Positions 16,437 to 24,123 of a stretch of 47,593 bases of DNA are shown here, piece by piece. The stretch is from the NCBI RefSeq assembly GCF_016741875.1, contig NZ_JAERRF010000045.1, positions 1 to 47,593 on the forward strand, written 5' to 3'. The stretch comes from Streptomyces coffeae (lineage in GTDB: Bacteria > Actinomycetota > Actinomycetes > Streptomycetales > Streptomycetaceae). The position numbers and the translations under genes are program-made. Numbering within the stretch: position 1 is the stretch's first letter; every line of letters begins with the position of its first letter. A model generated the notes under the pieces. The model saw only the letters and a program-made list of their open reading frames with translations. It was not told where the DNA came from and made no database searches.

Positions 16437-17434
16437 CCAGGTACGGCAGTTTCCCGGGAGCGCGGCCGCGTCGGCTGCGCACCACTCCGGCGATGCGGCG
16501 CATGGTCGCCGAGACCCGGCTGCACCCGGCCGGGCTGATCCTGCCCGCGTTCGTGCGGGAGGGTGCCAGTGAGCCGGTGCCGCTGGCGTCGATGCCGGGC
16601 GTGGTCCAGCACACCCGGGAGACCCTGCGGAAGGCGGCTGCCGAGGCCGTCGAGGCGGGCGTCGGCGGGATCATGCTGTTCGGGGTGCCGGAGGAGGCCA
16701 AGAAGGACGCCGTCGGCACGCCCGGCACCGATCCCGACGGAATTCTTCAGCTGGCCATCCGGGATGTCCGGGCCGAGGTCGGCGACGACCTGGTGATCAT
16801 GTCGGACCTGTGCCTGGACGAGCACACCGACCACGGCCACTGCGGGGTCCTGGACGCCGAGGGCCGGGTGGACAACGACGCGACGCTGGAGCGCTACGCC
16901 GAGATGGCCCGCGCCCAGGCCGACGCGGGCGTCCACACGGTGGGCCCCAGCGGGATGATGGACGGCCAGGTCGGCGTGGTCCGCGAGGCCCTGGACGGCG
17001 CCGGGTACCAGGACGTCTCGATCCTGGCCTACACCGCCAAGTACGCCTCCGCCTTCTACGGCCCCTTCCGCGAGGCGGTCGGCTCCTCGCTCAAGGGCGA
17101 CCGCAAGACGTACCAGCAGGACCCGCCCAACGCCCGTGAGGCGCTGCGGGAACTGGAACTGGACCTCGCCGAGGGCGCGGACATGGTCATGGTGAAGCCC
17201 GCGCTGCCCTATCTGGACATCCTGCGGCGGATCGCCGACGTGGTGGACGTACCGGTGGCGGCGTACCAGATCTCCGGTGAGTACGCGATGGTCGAGGCCG
17301 CCGCGGCCAACGGCTGGATCGACCGCGACCGCGCGATCATGGAGACGCTGACGTCCGTGCGGCGTGCGGGCGCCGGGATGATCCTCACCTACTGGGCCAC
17401 CGAGGTCGCTCAGCGGCTGAACCGCGGGGAGTAG
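16433..17434 (+). CDS. hemB: porphobilinogen synthase (delta-aminolevulinate dehydratase) HemB
   Basis: A 333-residue enzyme condensing two 5-aminolevulinate molecules. Schiff-base lysines are Lys203 in YTAKYASAFYGPFR and Lys255 in MVKPALPYLD. The metal loop DLCLDEHTDHGHCGV keeps the first and third cysteines of the zinc type but has Asp in place of the second, as in the magnesium type, so it is a mixed site. Allosteric-type residues are not judged. GTG 16433 overlaps hemD as GTGA. It is the last gene of the rex-hem operon and is followed by a terminator shared with the convergent kinase gene. Confidence 0.96.
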   Translation: MTRYGSFPGARPRRLRTTPAMRRMVAETRLHPAGLILPAFVREGASEPVPLASMPGVVQHTRETLRKAAAEAVEAGVGGIMLFGVPEEAKKDAVGTPGTDPDGILQLAIRDVRAEVGDDLVIMSDLCLDEHTDHGHCGVLDAEGRVDNDATLERYAEMARAQADAGVHTVGPSGMMDGQVGVVREALDGAGYQDVSILAYTAKYASAFYGPFREAVGSSLKGDRKTYQQDPPNAREALRELELDLAEGADMVMVKPALPYLDILRRIADVVDVPVAAYQISGEYAMVEAAAANGWIDRDRAIMETLTSVRRAGAGMILTYWATEVAQRLNRGE

Positions 17435-17446
17435 ATCCGGGGAGCG

Positions 17447-17468
17447 GGGGCCGGTGGTCACCGGCCCC
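17447..17468. terminator. bidirectional terminator between hemB and the kinase gene
   Basis: A perfect 10-bp inverted repeat (17447-17456 with 17459-17468) with a 2-base centre lies 12 bases past the hemB stop. It contains the stop codon of the convergent kinase gene, so it can serve both strands. Confidence 0.7.
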
Positions 17469-18078
17469 TGACCACCAGGTCGGCCGCCGCCCGCCCGGCC
17501 GCCACCCGGCGGGCGTTGGCCTCGTCGGAGCCGAGCACAAAGCGCTCGGCCTCCGCGCGCGGTTTGCCGAACCGCTCATGACGGTCGATCAGCCGCCGCA
17601 CCCGCTCCTCGCCGTCCAGCTCGATCCACCAGGTCTCGTCCAGCAACTCCCGTACCGGAAGCCACGGTTCCTCGTCGAGCAGCAGATAGTTCCCCTCGGT
17701 GATCACCAGCGGGATCTCCGGCGCCACGGGCACGGAGCCCGCGATGGGCTGTTCCAGGTCGCGGTCGAACCCCGGCGCGTACACCGTCTCGCCCGCGCGG
17801 GGCGCGCGCAGCCGCCGCAGCAGGGCGGTGTAGCCGTACGGGTCGAAGGTCTCCGGGGCGCCCTTGTGGTCCATCAGGCCGAGTCTGCGCAGTTCGGCGT
17901 CGGCGAGGTGGAAGCCGTCCATCGGGACCAGGACGGCCCGCTCCGGGCCGAGCGCGGTCACCAGATACCCGGCCAGGGTGGTCTTCCCGGCACCGGGCGG
18001 TCCGGCGATGCCGAGCAGCCGGCGGCGGCCGGTGGCGGCCAGCCGCTCGGCGCGGTCCAGCAGGTCCTGGGGAGTCAT
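17458..18078 (-). CDS. nucleoside/nucleotide kinase family P-loop protein
   Basis: A 206-residue protein with a Walker A motif GPPGAGKT (26-33), the uridine kinase/pantothenate kinase-like block VPMDGFHLADAELRRLG, a YTALLRRLR segment and VITEGNYLLLDEEPW, the strand carrying the Walker B type acid. The lid contains arginines in EERVRRLIDRHERFGKPR. This layout matches the COG1072-like kinases that phosphorylate fructose or a nucleoside; the substrate is not predictable. ATG 18078 has only a weak ribosome site. It lies 43 bases downstream of the SDR gene on the same strand, so they may be co-transcribed. Confidence 0.75.
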   Translation of the reverse strand: MTPQDLLDRAERLAATGRRRLLGIAGPPGAGKTTLAGYLVTALGPERAVLVPMDGFHLADAELRRLGLMDHKGAPETFDPYGYTALLRRLRAPRAGETVYAPGFDRDLEQPIAGSVPVAPEIPLVITEGNYLLLDEEPWLPVRELLDETWWIELDGEERVRRLIDRHERFGKPRAEAERFVLGSDEANARRVAAGRAAADLVVRGR

Positions 18079-18121
18079 GGCGGCGCTTTCGGACGGGGTG
18101 CGTACGGGAGCCGTGGTGCGT

Positions 18122-18925
18122 TCAGGCTCGCATACCGCCGTCGACCGGCAGCACCGTGCCGGTGACGTAGGAGGCGCGGTCGCTGAGCAGCCAGGCCGCG
18201 GCCTCGGCGACCTCGACCGGCTCGGCGGGGCGGCGCAGCGGTGTCCGGGCGTTGAGGCGGTCGATGACCCCGGGCGACCGGTGGGCCCATTCCTCGATCA
18301 TCTCGGTCATGGTGGTGCCGGGCGCGACGGCGTTGACGCGGATGCCCTCCGGCCCGTAGGTGATCGCGGCGGACTCGGTGAGGCTGTTGACGGCCCGCTT
18401 GACCGCGCCGTACGCGGGCAGCTCCGCATTGCCGCGGAAGCTGCCGACGCTGGAGTTGTTGACGATGGCGCCGCGGCCCACGGTGGCCTGAATGGCCTTG
18501 ATCTCGGCCGCCATGGAGAGCCAGACGCCCTTGAGGCTGACCGTGGTGATCAGGTCGAAGTCGGCTTCGGCCACCTCGGCCAGCGGAGCGGGCGGAATGG
18601 CGGCCCCGGCGTTGTTGAAGGCGGCGTCCAGCCTGCCGTGCAGTTCTACGGTCCGGTCGACGGCCGCCTGGACGTCGGCAGCCTCGGCCAGGTCGCACCG
18701 CACATGGTCGGCGGTGCCGCCGTCCGCCCGGATCTCCTCGGTCACGGCCTTCAGCTGGGACTCGGTACGGGCGGCCAGGACCACCTTCGCGCCCTCGCGG
18801 GCGAAGAGCCGGGCCGAAGCGGCGCCGATGCCCCGCCCGCCGCCGGTGATCAGCACGACCTTGTCGCTGAGCAGACCGGTCGCGTGGGGGCCGGGGAGCG
18901 CGGATTCGCTGGTCGGTTCGTTCAT
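18122..18925 (-). CDS. short-chain dehydrogenase/reductase
   Basis: A 267-residue classical SDR: TGGGRGIGAASA is the cofactor loop (starting near residue 27), NNAG follows near 105, Ser in VNNSSVGSF and the YGAVK pair give the catalytic triad, and the tail ends VTGTVLPVDGGMRA as in FabG-like enzymes. Arg after AART suggests NADP preference, an inference. ATG 18925 is chosen since AGGA lies close upstream and conserved sequence begins soon after; longer in-frame starts reach 19000. The substrate is unknown. Confidence 0.8.
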   Translation of the reverse strand: MNEPTSESALPGPHATGLLSDKVVLITGGGRGIGAASARLFAREGAKVVLAARTESQLKAVTEEIRADGGTADHVRCDLAEAADVQAAVDRTVELHGRLDAAFNNAGAAIPPAPLAEVAEADFDLITTVSLKGVWLSMAAEIKAIQATVGRGAIVNNSSVGSFRGNAELPAYGAVKRAVNSLTESAAITYGPEGIRVNAVAPGTTMTEMIEEWAHRSPGVIDRLNARTPLRRPAEPVEVAEAAAWLLSDRASYVTGTVLPVDGGMRA

Positions 18926-19023
18926 TCCCTCATCCTGTACGGCGCCGGGGACGGGCCGGCCGGACACGGTGGCCGGCCCGTGCGGGGCGGGGGCGGACAC
19001 GGGTCCGCCCCCGCCGTGCGGCG

Positions 19024-19605
19024 TCAGCGCACCGCGTTCCAGGAGTGCGCCACGTCCACGATCACCTGTCCGCCCGACTGGAACACCCGGAACGGAAGCT
19101 TGGCGCGCACGCCCAGCCCGACCTGGGTGTCGCCCTCGAAGCTGCTGCCGAACCGGGTGTCCTTGAAGGTCTTGTACCCGGTCAGGTTCACACCCGGAAG
19201 AGGCTTGCGGGCACGGCCCGGGTAGGACTCGGCGCCGGTCTGCGGGTCGTAGCTCGGCGCGGCCACCCGGACCTCCAGCACGGCGCCGCCGCCGACCGGG
19301 ATCTCGTCACCGGAGCCGTCCTGGTACAGGTGGTCGACATAACCCACCCGGTAGCCGGTCTTGCTGGCGGCCGTACCGCCCTTGATGTCGAAGACCATGC
19401 GGTCGAAGCACGCGTGCCGACTGGTCTTGATGTTCTTGAGCGGCTTGTGGGCCGCCGGCTGCGCGCTCTTCACGCCGCTGCCCCAGCCGGTGGCGCAGGC
19501 GGCCGCCGCCGACGGCTTGGTGGCGGCGTGTGCCGTCCCCATCGTCGTCGCCAGACCGGCTCCTGCCAGTGCCATCGCCGCGAGCGCGGTCCCCCACCGT
19601 CGCAT
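19024..19605 (-). CDS. secreted AMIN-like domain protein
   Basis: A 193-residue protein with a signal peptide (MRRWGTALAAMALAGAGLATT, cleavage after AHA near residue 27) and an all-beta domain typical of the actinobacterial AMIN-like family: HACFDRMVFDIKG, VGYVDHL, VLEVRVAAPSYD, TQVGLGVRAKLPFRVF, and the ending VIVDVAHSW. AMIN domains target proteins to the cell envelope, so a surface role is likely but unproven. Cys35 and Cys57 could form a disulfide. ATG 19605 is preceded by GGGGG 6 bases upstream; earlier in-frame starts lack a signal peptide. Confidence 0.75.
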   Translation of the reverse strand: MRRWGTALAAMALAGAGLATTMGTAHAATKPSAAAACATGWGSGVKSAQPAAHKPLKNIKTSRHACFDRMVFDIKGGTAASKTGYRVGYVDHLYQDGSGDEIPVGGGAVLEVRVAAPSYDPQTGAESYPGRARKPLPGVNLTGYKTFKDTRFGSSFEGDTQVGLGVRAKLPFRVFQSGGQVIVDVAHSWNAVR

Positions 19606-19631
19606 ATCGGACCCCCATGTGAATGGATATT

Positions 19632-19649
19632 GGATGTACTCGGATGTAC
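19632..19649. repeat. GGATGTAC direct repeat in a divergent promoter region
   Basis: GGATGTAC occurs at 19632-19639 and 19642-19649, exactly 10 bases apart, so both copies face the same side of the helix. They lie 27 bases upstream of the AMIN-like gene and could be a regulator site. The rest of 19606-19831 shows nothing else I can name. Confidence 0.35.
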
Positions 19650-19831
19650 ATGGGGTTGGACGGGCCGTAGCCGCCCCGGGTTGTGCGGTGTCCGGAAGCT
19701 GTCGCAAAGAGGACGATCGTGTTCCGGCCAGGGTACGCCGATCGGTGGAACGACGGGCTGGGGGTAACCCCAACTGCGTTGGCCGGGTGGCCGGATGGGA
19801 TCGGTGGGCCGGTTCCACGAGGCTTGATCGC

Positions 19832-21373
19832 ATGCGAATCCTCTCCGGCAAGACCACCGCGCTGACCCTCGCCACCGCCGCCACGGCCGCTCTTCTCACC
19901 ACCGTCTCCGGTGCCGACGCGGCCGAGGGAGACCTGTCCGTCACCTCCTCCCACCCGCTCGACTGGGGGTCGTGTCCGGGCACCCGGCTGGATCCGCGTC
20001 AGCAGTGCGCGACACTGAAGGTGCCGCTGGACTACCGCGATCCCGGTGGGAAGCGGATCTCGCTCGCGGTCTCCCGGATCCGCAGCGAGCGGCCCGACGA
20101 GCGCCGGGGCGTCCTGATGCTGATCCCGGAGGGCCCGGGATCCCCGGGCCTGGACCGGCCCACCACGCTCGGCAAGCGGCTGCCGCAATCCGTGCGGGAC
20201 ACCTACGACATCGTCAGCTTCGATCCGCGCGGTCTGGGCGCCTCCACACACGCCAGCTGCCAACTCCCCACCGCCGACCTGTCGTTGACCGCCTCACGCC
20301 CCTGGCCCGCCGCCGACGGGAGCATCGCGGGGAACATCACCACAGGACGCCGCATCGCCGACCGTTGCGCCCGCAACGGCGGCGAGCTGCTGCGCAGCAT
20401 CAGCACCGTGACCGAGGCGCGGGACATCGACAGCATCCGCCAGGCGCTGGGGGAGCGGAAGCTGTCCGCGTGGGGTGTCTCCTACGGAACGTACCCGGGG
20501 TCGGTGTACGCCCAGATGTTCCCCGAGCGCACCGACCGCTGGGTGCTGGACAGCAATGACGACCCGGACCCGGAGCGGGTGGGGCGCGGCTGGCTGGCCG
20601 CCTACGCCGTCGGTGTCGAGGACACCTTCCCGGACTTCGCCGCCTGGGCCTCCGCCCCCGACAGCCCGGTCCGGCTCGCCGAGACCCCCGCCGGGGTGCG
20701 CCGCCGGGTCCTGGACCTCGCCGCCCGTCTGGACACAAAGCCGCTGTCGTGGCCCGGCGCCAACCCGCCCGAGCTGAACGGCAATGTGTTCCGCCAGAGC
20801 GTGCTCACCGCCCTGTTCTCCCGGGACAGCTTCGAGAACCTGGCCAAACTGATCACCGACGCGGACGCGGGCAAGGTGCCCGGCGCGGTCCCGCCGGACC
20901 CCGGTCAGGACGCCATGGCGGTGTCCCTGGCGACCGTCTGCAACGACGTGGAGTGGCCGAAGTCCCTTCCCGCCTATGCGCGCGATGTCGCCGCGAGCCG
21001 CAAGAGCCACCCGCTGACCGCCGGAATGCCGGTGAACGCCACGGCGTGCACCTTCTGGCACGAAACCCCGCGGGACAAGCCGGTCCGGATCACCGACCAG
21101 GGGCCGTCGAACGTCCTGATGGTGCAGAACAAGCGCGATGTGGCCACCCCGTACAGCGGCGCGCTGAAGCTGCGGCGCGCCCTCGGCGACCGGGCGCGGA
21201 TGGTCAGCGTGGACGCGATGGGGCACGGCGCGGCCTACCAGGGCCCGGGCCGCGGCAACGCCTGCGCGGACCGGCGGGTGACCGACTTCCTGCTGACCGG
21301 CGAGCGCCCGGGGCGGGACACCACCTGCCCCGCCGTCCCCACCAGCCAGGGCGCCCCTCACCCGATGCGGTGA
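19832..21373 (+). CDS. secreted alpha/beta hydrolase (tripeptidyl aminopeptidase family)
   Basis: A 513-residue protein with a signal peptide (MRILSGKTTALTLATAATAALL, cleavage near SGADA at about residue 30). The nucleophile elbow is GVSYGTYPGSVY. The family blocks FDPRGLGAS and WVLDSNDDPD are present, and the C-terminal cap region has NVLMVQNKRDVATPY with the catalytic Asp and GHGA with the His. This is the layout of Streptomyces Tap/SlpD/SlpE-type peptidases. ATG 19832 has GAGG 9 bases upstream; the reading frame stays open far upstream without signal. Extracellular peptide trimming is the inferred role. Confidence 0.82.
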   Translation: MRILSGKTTALTLATAATAALLTTVSGADAAEGDLSVTSSHPLDWGSCPGTRLDPRQQCATLKVPLDYRDPGGKRISLAVSRIRSERPDERRGVLMLIPEGPGSPGLDRPTTLGKRLPQSVRDTYDIVSFDPRGLGASTHASCQLPTADLSLTASRPWPAADGSIAGNITTGRRIADRCARNGGELLRSISTVTEARDIDSIRQALGERKLSAWGVSYGTYPGSVYAQMFPERTDRWVLDSNDDPDPERVGRGWLAAYAVGVEDTFPDFAAWASAPDSPVRLAETPAGVRRRVLDLAARLDTKPLSWPGANPPELNGNVFRQSVLTALFSRDSFENLAKLITDADAGKVPGAVPPDPGQDAMAVSLATVCNDVEWPKSLPAYARDVAASRKSHPLTAGMPVNATACTFWHETPRDKPVRITDQGPSNVLMVQNKRDVATPYSGALKLRRALGDRARMVSVDAMGHGAAYQGPGRGNACADRRVTDFLLTGERPGRDTTCPAVPTSQGAPHPMR

Positions 21374-21475
21374 TCTCCGGTCCACCAGCTGACGCGGGGA
21401 TCAGGGGACTGCCACGGTCACGGGTAAGGCGGCCGCCTCCGCGGCAGGAATGTTCGTATCGCAAGGGAGTGCATC

Positions 21476-22219
21476 ATGACGAGATCGCTTGTCGGAAGCG
21501 AGAACATCGTGAGCCTCACTCCGCCGGAGCCCGGCATGACCCCGCTTCGCAAGGCCGCCGAAGCGGCTGAGGAAGCCAGTGGCCTGCGTGCCGAGATCAT
21601 CCGAGGAGTTCTCATGATGTCCCCGACCCGGCGGGGCAGGCACGCCGGGATCGTCAAAGCTCTTTACGACCAGGTGCGTCCCGAGTTGGCGGATCATCTG
21701 GCGCCCTACCAGGTCGCTTCCGTGTCGATGCCGGGGGACAAGGACGACTACGCCACGCCCGATCTCCTGGTCTGTGACGCGGGGTTCGGAGAGTCCGACG
21801 CATGGCTGGCCGATCCGGGCGATGTCGAGCTCGTCTGCGAGGTCGTCTCCAAGAGCAACAGCTCCAAGGGCACCCGGGACATGGTCAGCTGGTACGCCGA
21901 TGCGGGCGTGCCCACCTACCTGATCGTCGACCCCCGTGATGGCACATGGACTCTGTACACGGTGCCCCGCGAGGGGGCCTATCAAGGAGTCCTCCACGGG
22001 CTGTACGGCGAGGACATCGAGCTGGCGGCACTCGGGTTGAAGATCACCACGGGAGGCTTCACCCGGTACAGCTGGTACGCGACGCGCATCCGCATATACG
22101 GCAGCGCCCCGCCCCCTCTTGTACGAGGGAGGCGGGGCGTCGGCCGTCAGGGGCTCAGAGGCGCTCGGGGGTGCGGATGCCGAGCAGGTCCATGCCCAGG
22201 TGGAGGGTGCGGCCGGTGA
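21476..22219 (+). CDS. Uma2 family (DUF820) PD-(D/E)XK-like protein with aberrant C-terminus
   Basis: A 247-residue protein. Residues 1-195 are a Uma2/DUF820 domain, a restriction-endonuclease-like fold: YATPDLLVCDAG supplies the aspartate and LVCEVVSKSN the E-x-x-x-K pair. Such genes are abundant in Streptomyces and their function is unclear. The ribosome site AAGGGAG sits just before ATG 21476. After GLKITTGGFTRYSWYA, where homologues end, the frame runs on for about 45 Arg/Gly-rich residues, through the argS terminator and 65 bases into the antisense of argS. The stop codon may have been lost recently. Confidence 0.7.
   Translation: MTRSLVGSENIVSLTPPEPGMTPLRKAAEAAEEASGLRAEIIRGVLMMSPTRRGRHAGIVKALYDQVRPELADHLAPYQVASVSMPGDKDDYATPDLLVCDAGFGESDAWLADPGDVELVCEVVSKSNSSKGTRDMVSWYADAGVPTYLIVDPRDGTWTLYTVPREGAYQGVLHGLYGEDIELAALGLKITTGGFTRYSWYATRIRIYGSAPPPLVRGRRGVGRQGLRGARGCGCRAGPCPGGGCGR
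22105..22139 (-). terminator. argS terminator (also within the Uma2 extension)
   Basis: CGCCCCGCC (22105-22113) pairs with GGCGGGGCG (22131-22139), with a second stem CCCTC/GAGGG inside. It lies 16 bases downstream of the argS stop codon on the minus strand. Confidence 0.7.
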
Positions 22220-23948
22220 GCTCGCTCAGGAAGAGGCGGTTCGCGACCTGGGACGGGCCGCCCTCGGCGGTGAGCACCGGGCACTGGTCGTAGAAGGTCG
22301 TGAACAGCGAGGCCAGCTGGTAGAGATACGCGGCCAGCTTGTGCGGCTCGTACCCCTTGGCGACCTCGCGCACGACCTCCGCGAACTGGTCCAGATGCAG
22401 CCCCAGGGCCCGCTCGGCCGGGGACAGCGGCAGCTCGGGGTGGGCGACCGGCGTCTGGCCCTCGGCGGCGCGGCGCAGGATCGACTTGGTCCGGGCGTAC
22501 GCGTACTGGAGGTACACCGAGGTGTCGCCGTGGAGTGAGACCATCTGGTCCAGGTCGAACTTGTAGTCGCGGGAGGCGGAGGTGGACAGGTCCGCGTACT
22601 TCACGGCGCCGATGCCGACCTGGGCGCCGCGCTCGGCGATCTCCTCCGCGGTGAGGCCCAGCTTCTCCTCGCTCTTCTCCCGGACGACGGCGGCCGCCCG
22701 GTCGATCGCCTGGTCCAGCAGGTCGACCAGCCGCACCGTCTCGCCCTCACGGGTCTTGAACGGCTTGCCGTCCTTGCCGAGAACGGTGCCGAAGGCGAGC
22801 TGGACGGCGTGGGTCTTGTCGTCGAGCCAGCCGATCCGGCGGGCGGTCTCGAAGACCATCCTGAAGTGCAGCGACTGCCGGGCGTCCACGACATACAGCA
22901 GGGTGTCGGCCTGGAGGTTCTGCACCCGGTCACGGATCGCGGAGAGGTCGGTGGCCGCGTAGCCGAAGCCGCCGTCGGACTTCTGGACGATCAGCGGGAC
23001 CGGATTGCCCTCCGGGCCCTTGACGTCGTCGAAGAAGACGCACAGCGCGCCCTCGGAGCGGACCGCGACCCCGGACTCCTCCAGCAGGCGGCAGGTCTCC
23101 ACCAGCATGTCGTTGTAACCGGACTCGCCGACCACATCGGGGTCGCGGATCTCCATGTCCAGCTTGTTGAAGACCGAGTAGAAGTAGAGCTTCGACTCGT
23201 CGACGAACTTCCGCCACAGGGCGAGGGTCTCCTCGTCCCCGGCCTGGAGGTCGACCACCCGGCGCCGGGAGCGCTCCTTGAACTCCGCGTCCGCGTCGAA
23301 GAGCGCGCGCGCCGCCTTGTAGAGGCGGTTGAGGTTGGACATGGCCTCCTCGCCGGAGGTCTCCTTGTCCTTGTGGTCCAGCTCGTGCGGGTGCTCGATC
23401 AGATACTGGATGAGCATGCCGAACTGGGTGCCCCAGTCGCCGATGTGATGGCGGCGGACCACCTTCTCGCCCGTGAACTCCAGGATCCGGACCACCGCGT
23501 CACCGATCACCGCCGAGCGCAGATGACCGACGTGCATCTCCTTGGCCACATTCGGCTGGGCGTAGTCGATGACGGTGGTGCCCGCGTCCGGCGCGTGGGG
23601 CACGCCGAGGCGGTCGTCGGCCGCGCGCGCGGCGAGGGTGGCGGTGATCGCGGAGTCGGCGATCGTGATGTTGAGGAAACCGGGGCCGGAGACCTCGATG
23701 TCCGCGATCACCGGGTCGGGGTCGGCGGAGGTGGCGGCCACCGGGATGTGCTCCACGACCTTCGAGGCCAGCTCGCGCGGATTCCCCTTCAGCTGCTTCG
23801 CCAGCGCCAGCATCCCATTGGCCTGGAAGTCGGCCCGGTCGCTTCGTCGCAGCAGCGGGTCGGCGGAAGCGGCCTCCGGCAGAGCAGCCGAGAGGGCGTC
23901 CGAGACGCGCTGGTGGACCGTAGCGGCAAGAGAGGGAACCGAGGCCAT
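22155..23948 (-). CDS. argS: arginyl-tRNA synthetase
   Basis: A 597-residue class I synthetase charging tRNA(Arg). The N-terminal Add-1 domain is residues 1-120. The HIGH motif appears as HVGHLRS in AQPNVAKEMHVGHLRS, followed by HHIGDWGTQFG; the KMSKS position is the usual ArgRS variant GKPFKTR; the C-terminal anticodon-binding domain begins near VYLQYAYARTKSI. All family blocks are intact. ATG 23948 is chosen by homology with MASVPSL; the frame is open upstream. It is transcribed away from lysS, with a 175-base divergent region between. Confidence 0.96.
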   Translation of the reverse strand: MASVPSLAATVHQRVSDALSAALPEAASADPLLRRSDRADFQANGMLALAKQLKGNPRELASKVVEHIPVAATSADPDPVIADIEVSGPGFLNITIADSAITATLAARAADDRLGVPHAPDAGTTVIDYAQPNVAKEMHVGHLRSAVIGDAVVRILEFTGEKVVRRHHIGDWGTQFGMLIQYLIEHPHELDHKDKETSGEEAMSNLNRLYKAARALFDADAEFKERSRRRVVDLQAGDEETLALWRKFVDESKLYFYSVFNKLDMEIRDPDVVGESGYNDMLVETCRLLEESGVAVRSEGALCVFFDDVKGPEGNPVPLIVQKSDGGFGYAATDLSAIRDRVQNLQADTLLYVVDARQSLHFRMVFETARRIGWLDDKTHAVQLAFGTVLGKDGKPFKTREGETVRLVDLLDQAIDRAAAVVREKSEEKLGLTAEEIAERGAQVGIGAVKYADLSTSASRDYKFDLDQMVSLHGDTSVYLQYAYARTKSILRRAAEGQTPVAHPELPLSPAERALGLHLDQFAEVVREVAKGYEPHKLAAYLYQLASLFTTFYDQCPVLTAEGGPSQVANRLFLSELTGRTLHLGMDLLGIRTPERL

Positions 23949-24030
23949 GGGTGAGATGCCGTTCCGTAGAGGACTGAGTTGCCGATGAGGCCACACCAGT
24001 ATTTCACGGTGTGTCCAACCCGTTTTCCGG

Positions 24031-24055
24031 CCCTGTGGACAAGCTGTCCACAGGG
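24031..24055. promoter_or_regulatory. inverted pair of DnaA-box-like sites between argS and lysS
   Basis: Eleven-base arms (24031-24041 and 24045-24055) form a perfect inverted repeat with a 3-base centre. The left arm reads TTGTCCACA on the minus strand (24042-24034), identical to the Streptomyces DnaA box, and the right arm reads CTGTCCACA on the plus strand (24044-24052). It sits in the divergent argS/lysS promoter region. It could bind DnaA or simply form a hairpin. Confidence 0.5.
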
Positions 24056-24123
24056 CTCCGGAGGCGCCTGCTCCGTCTGGGACAATGGGCGGTGCCATGA
24101 CCGCTAGGAAGGAAGTGCCGACC

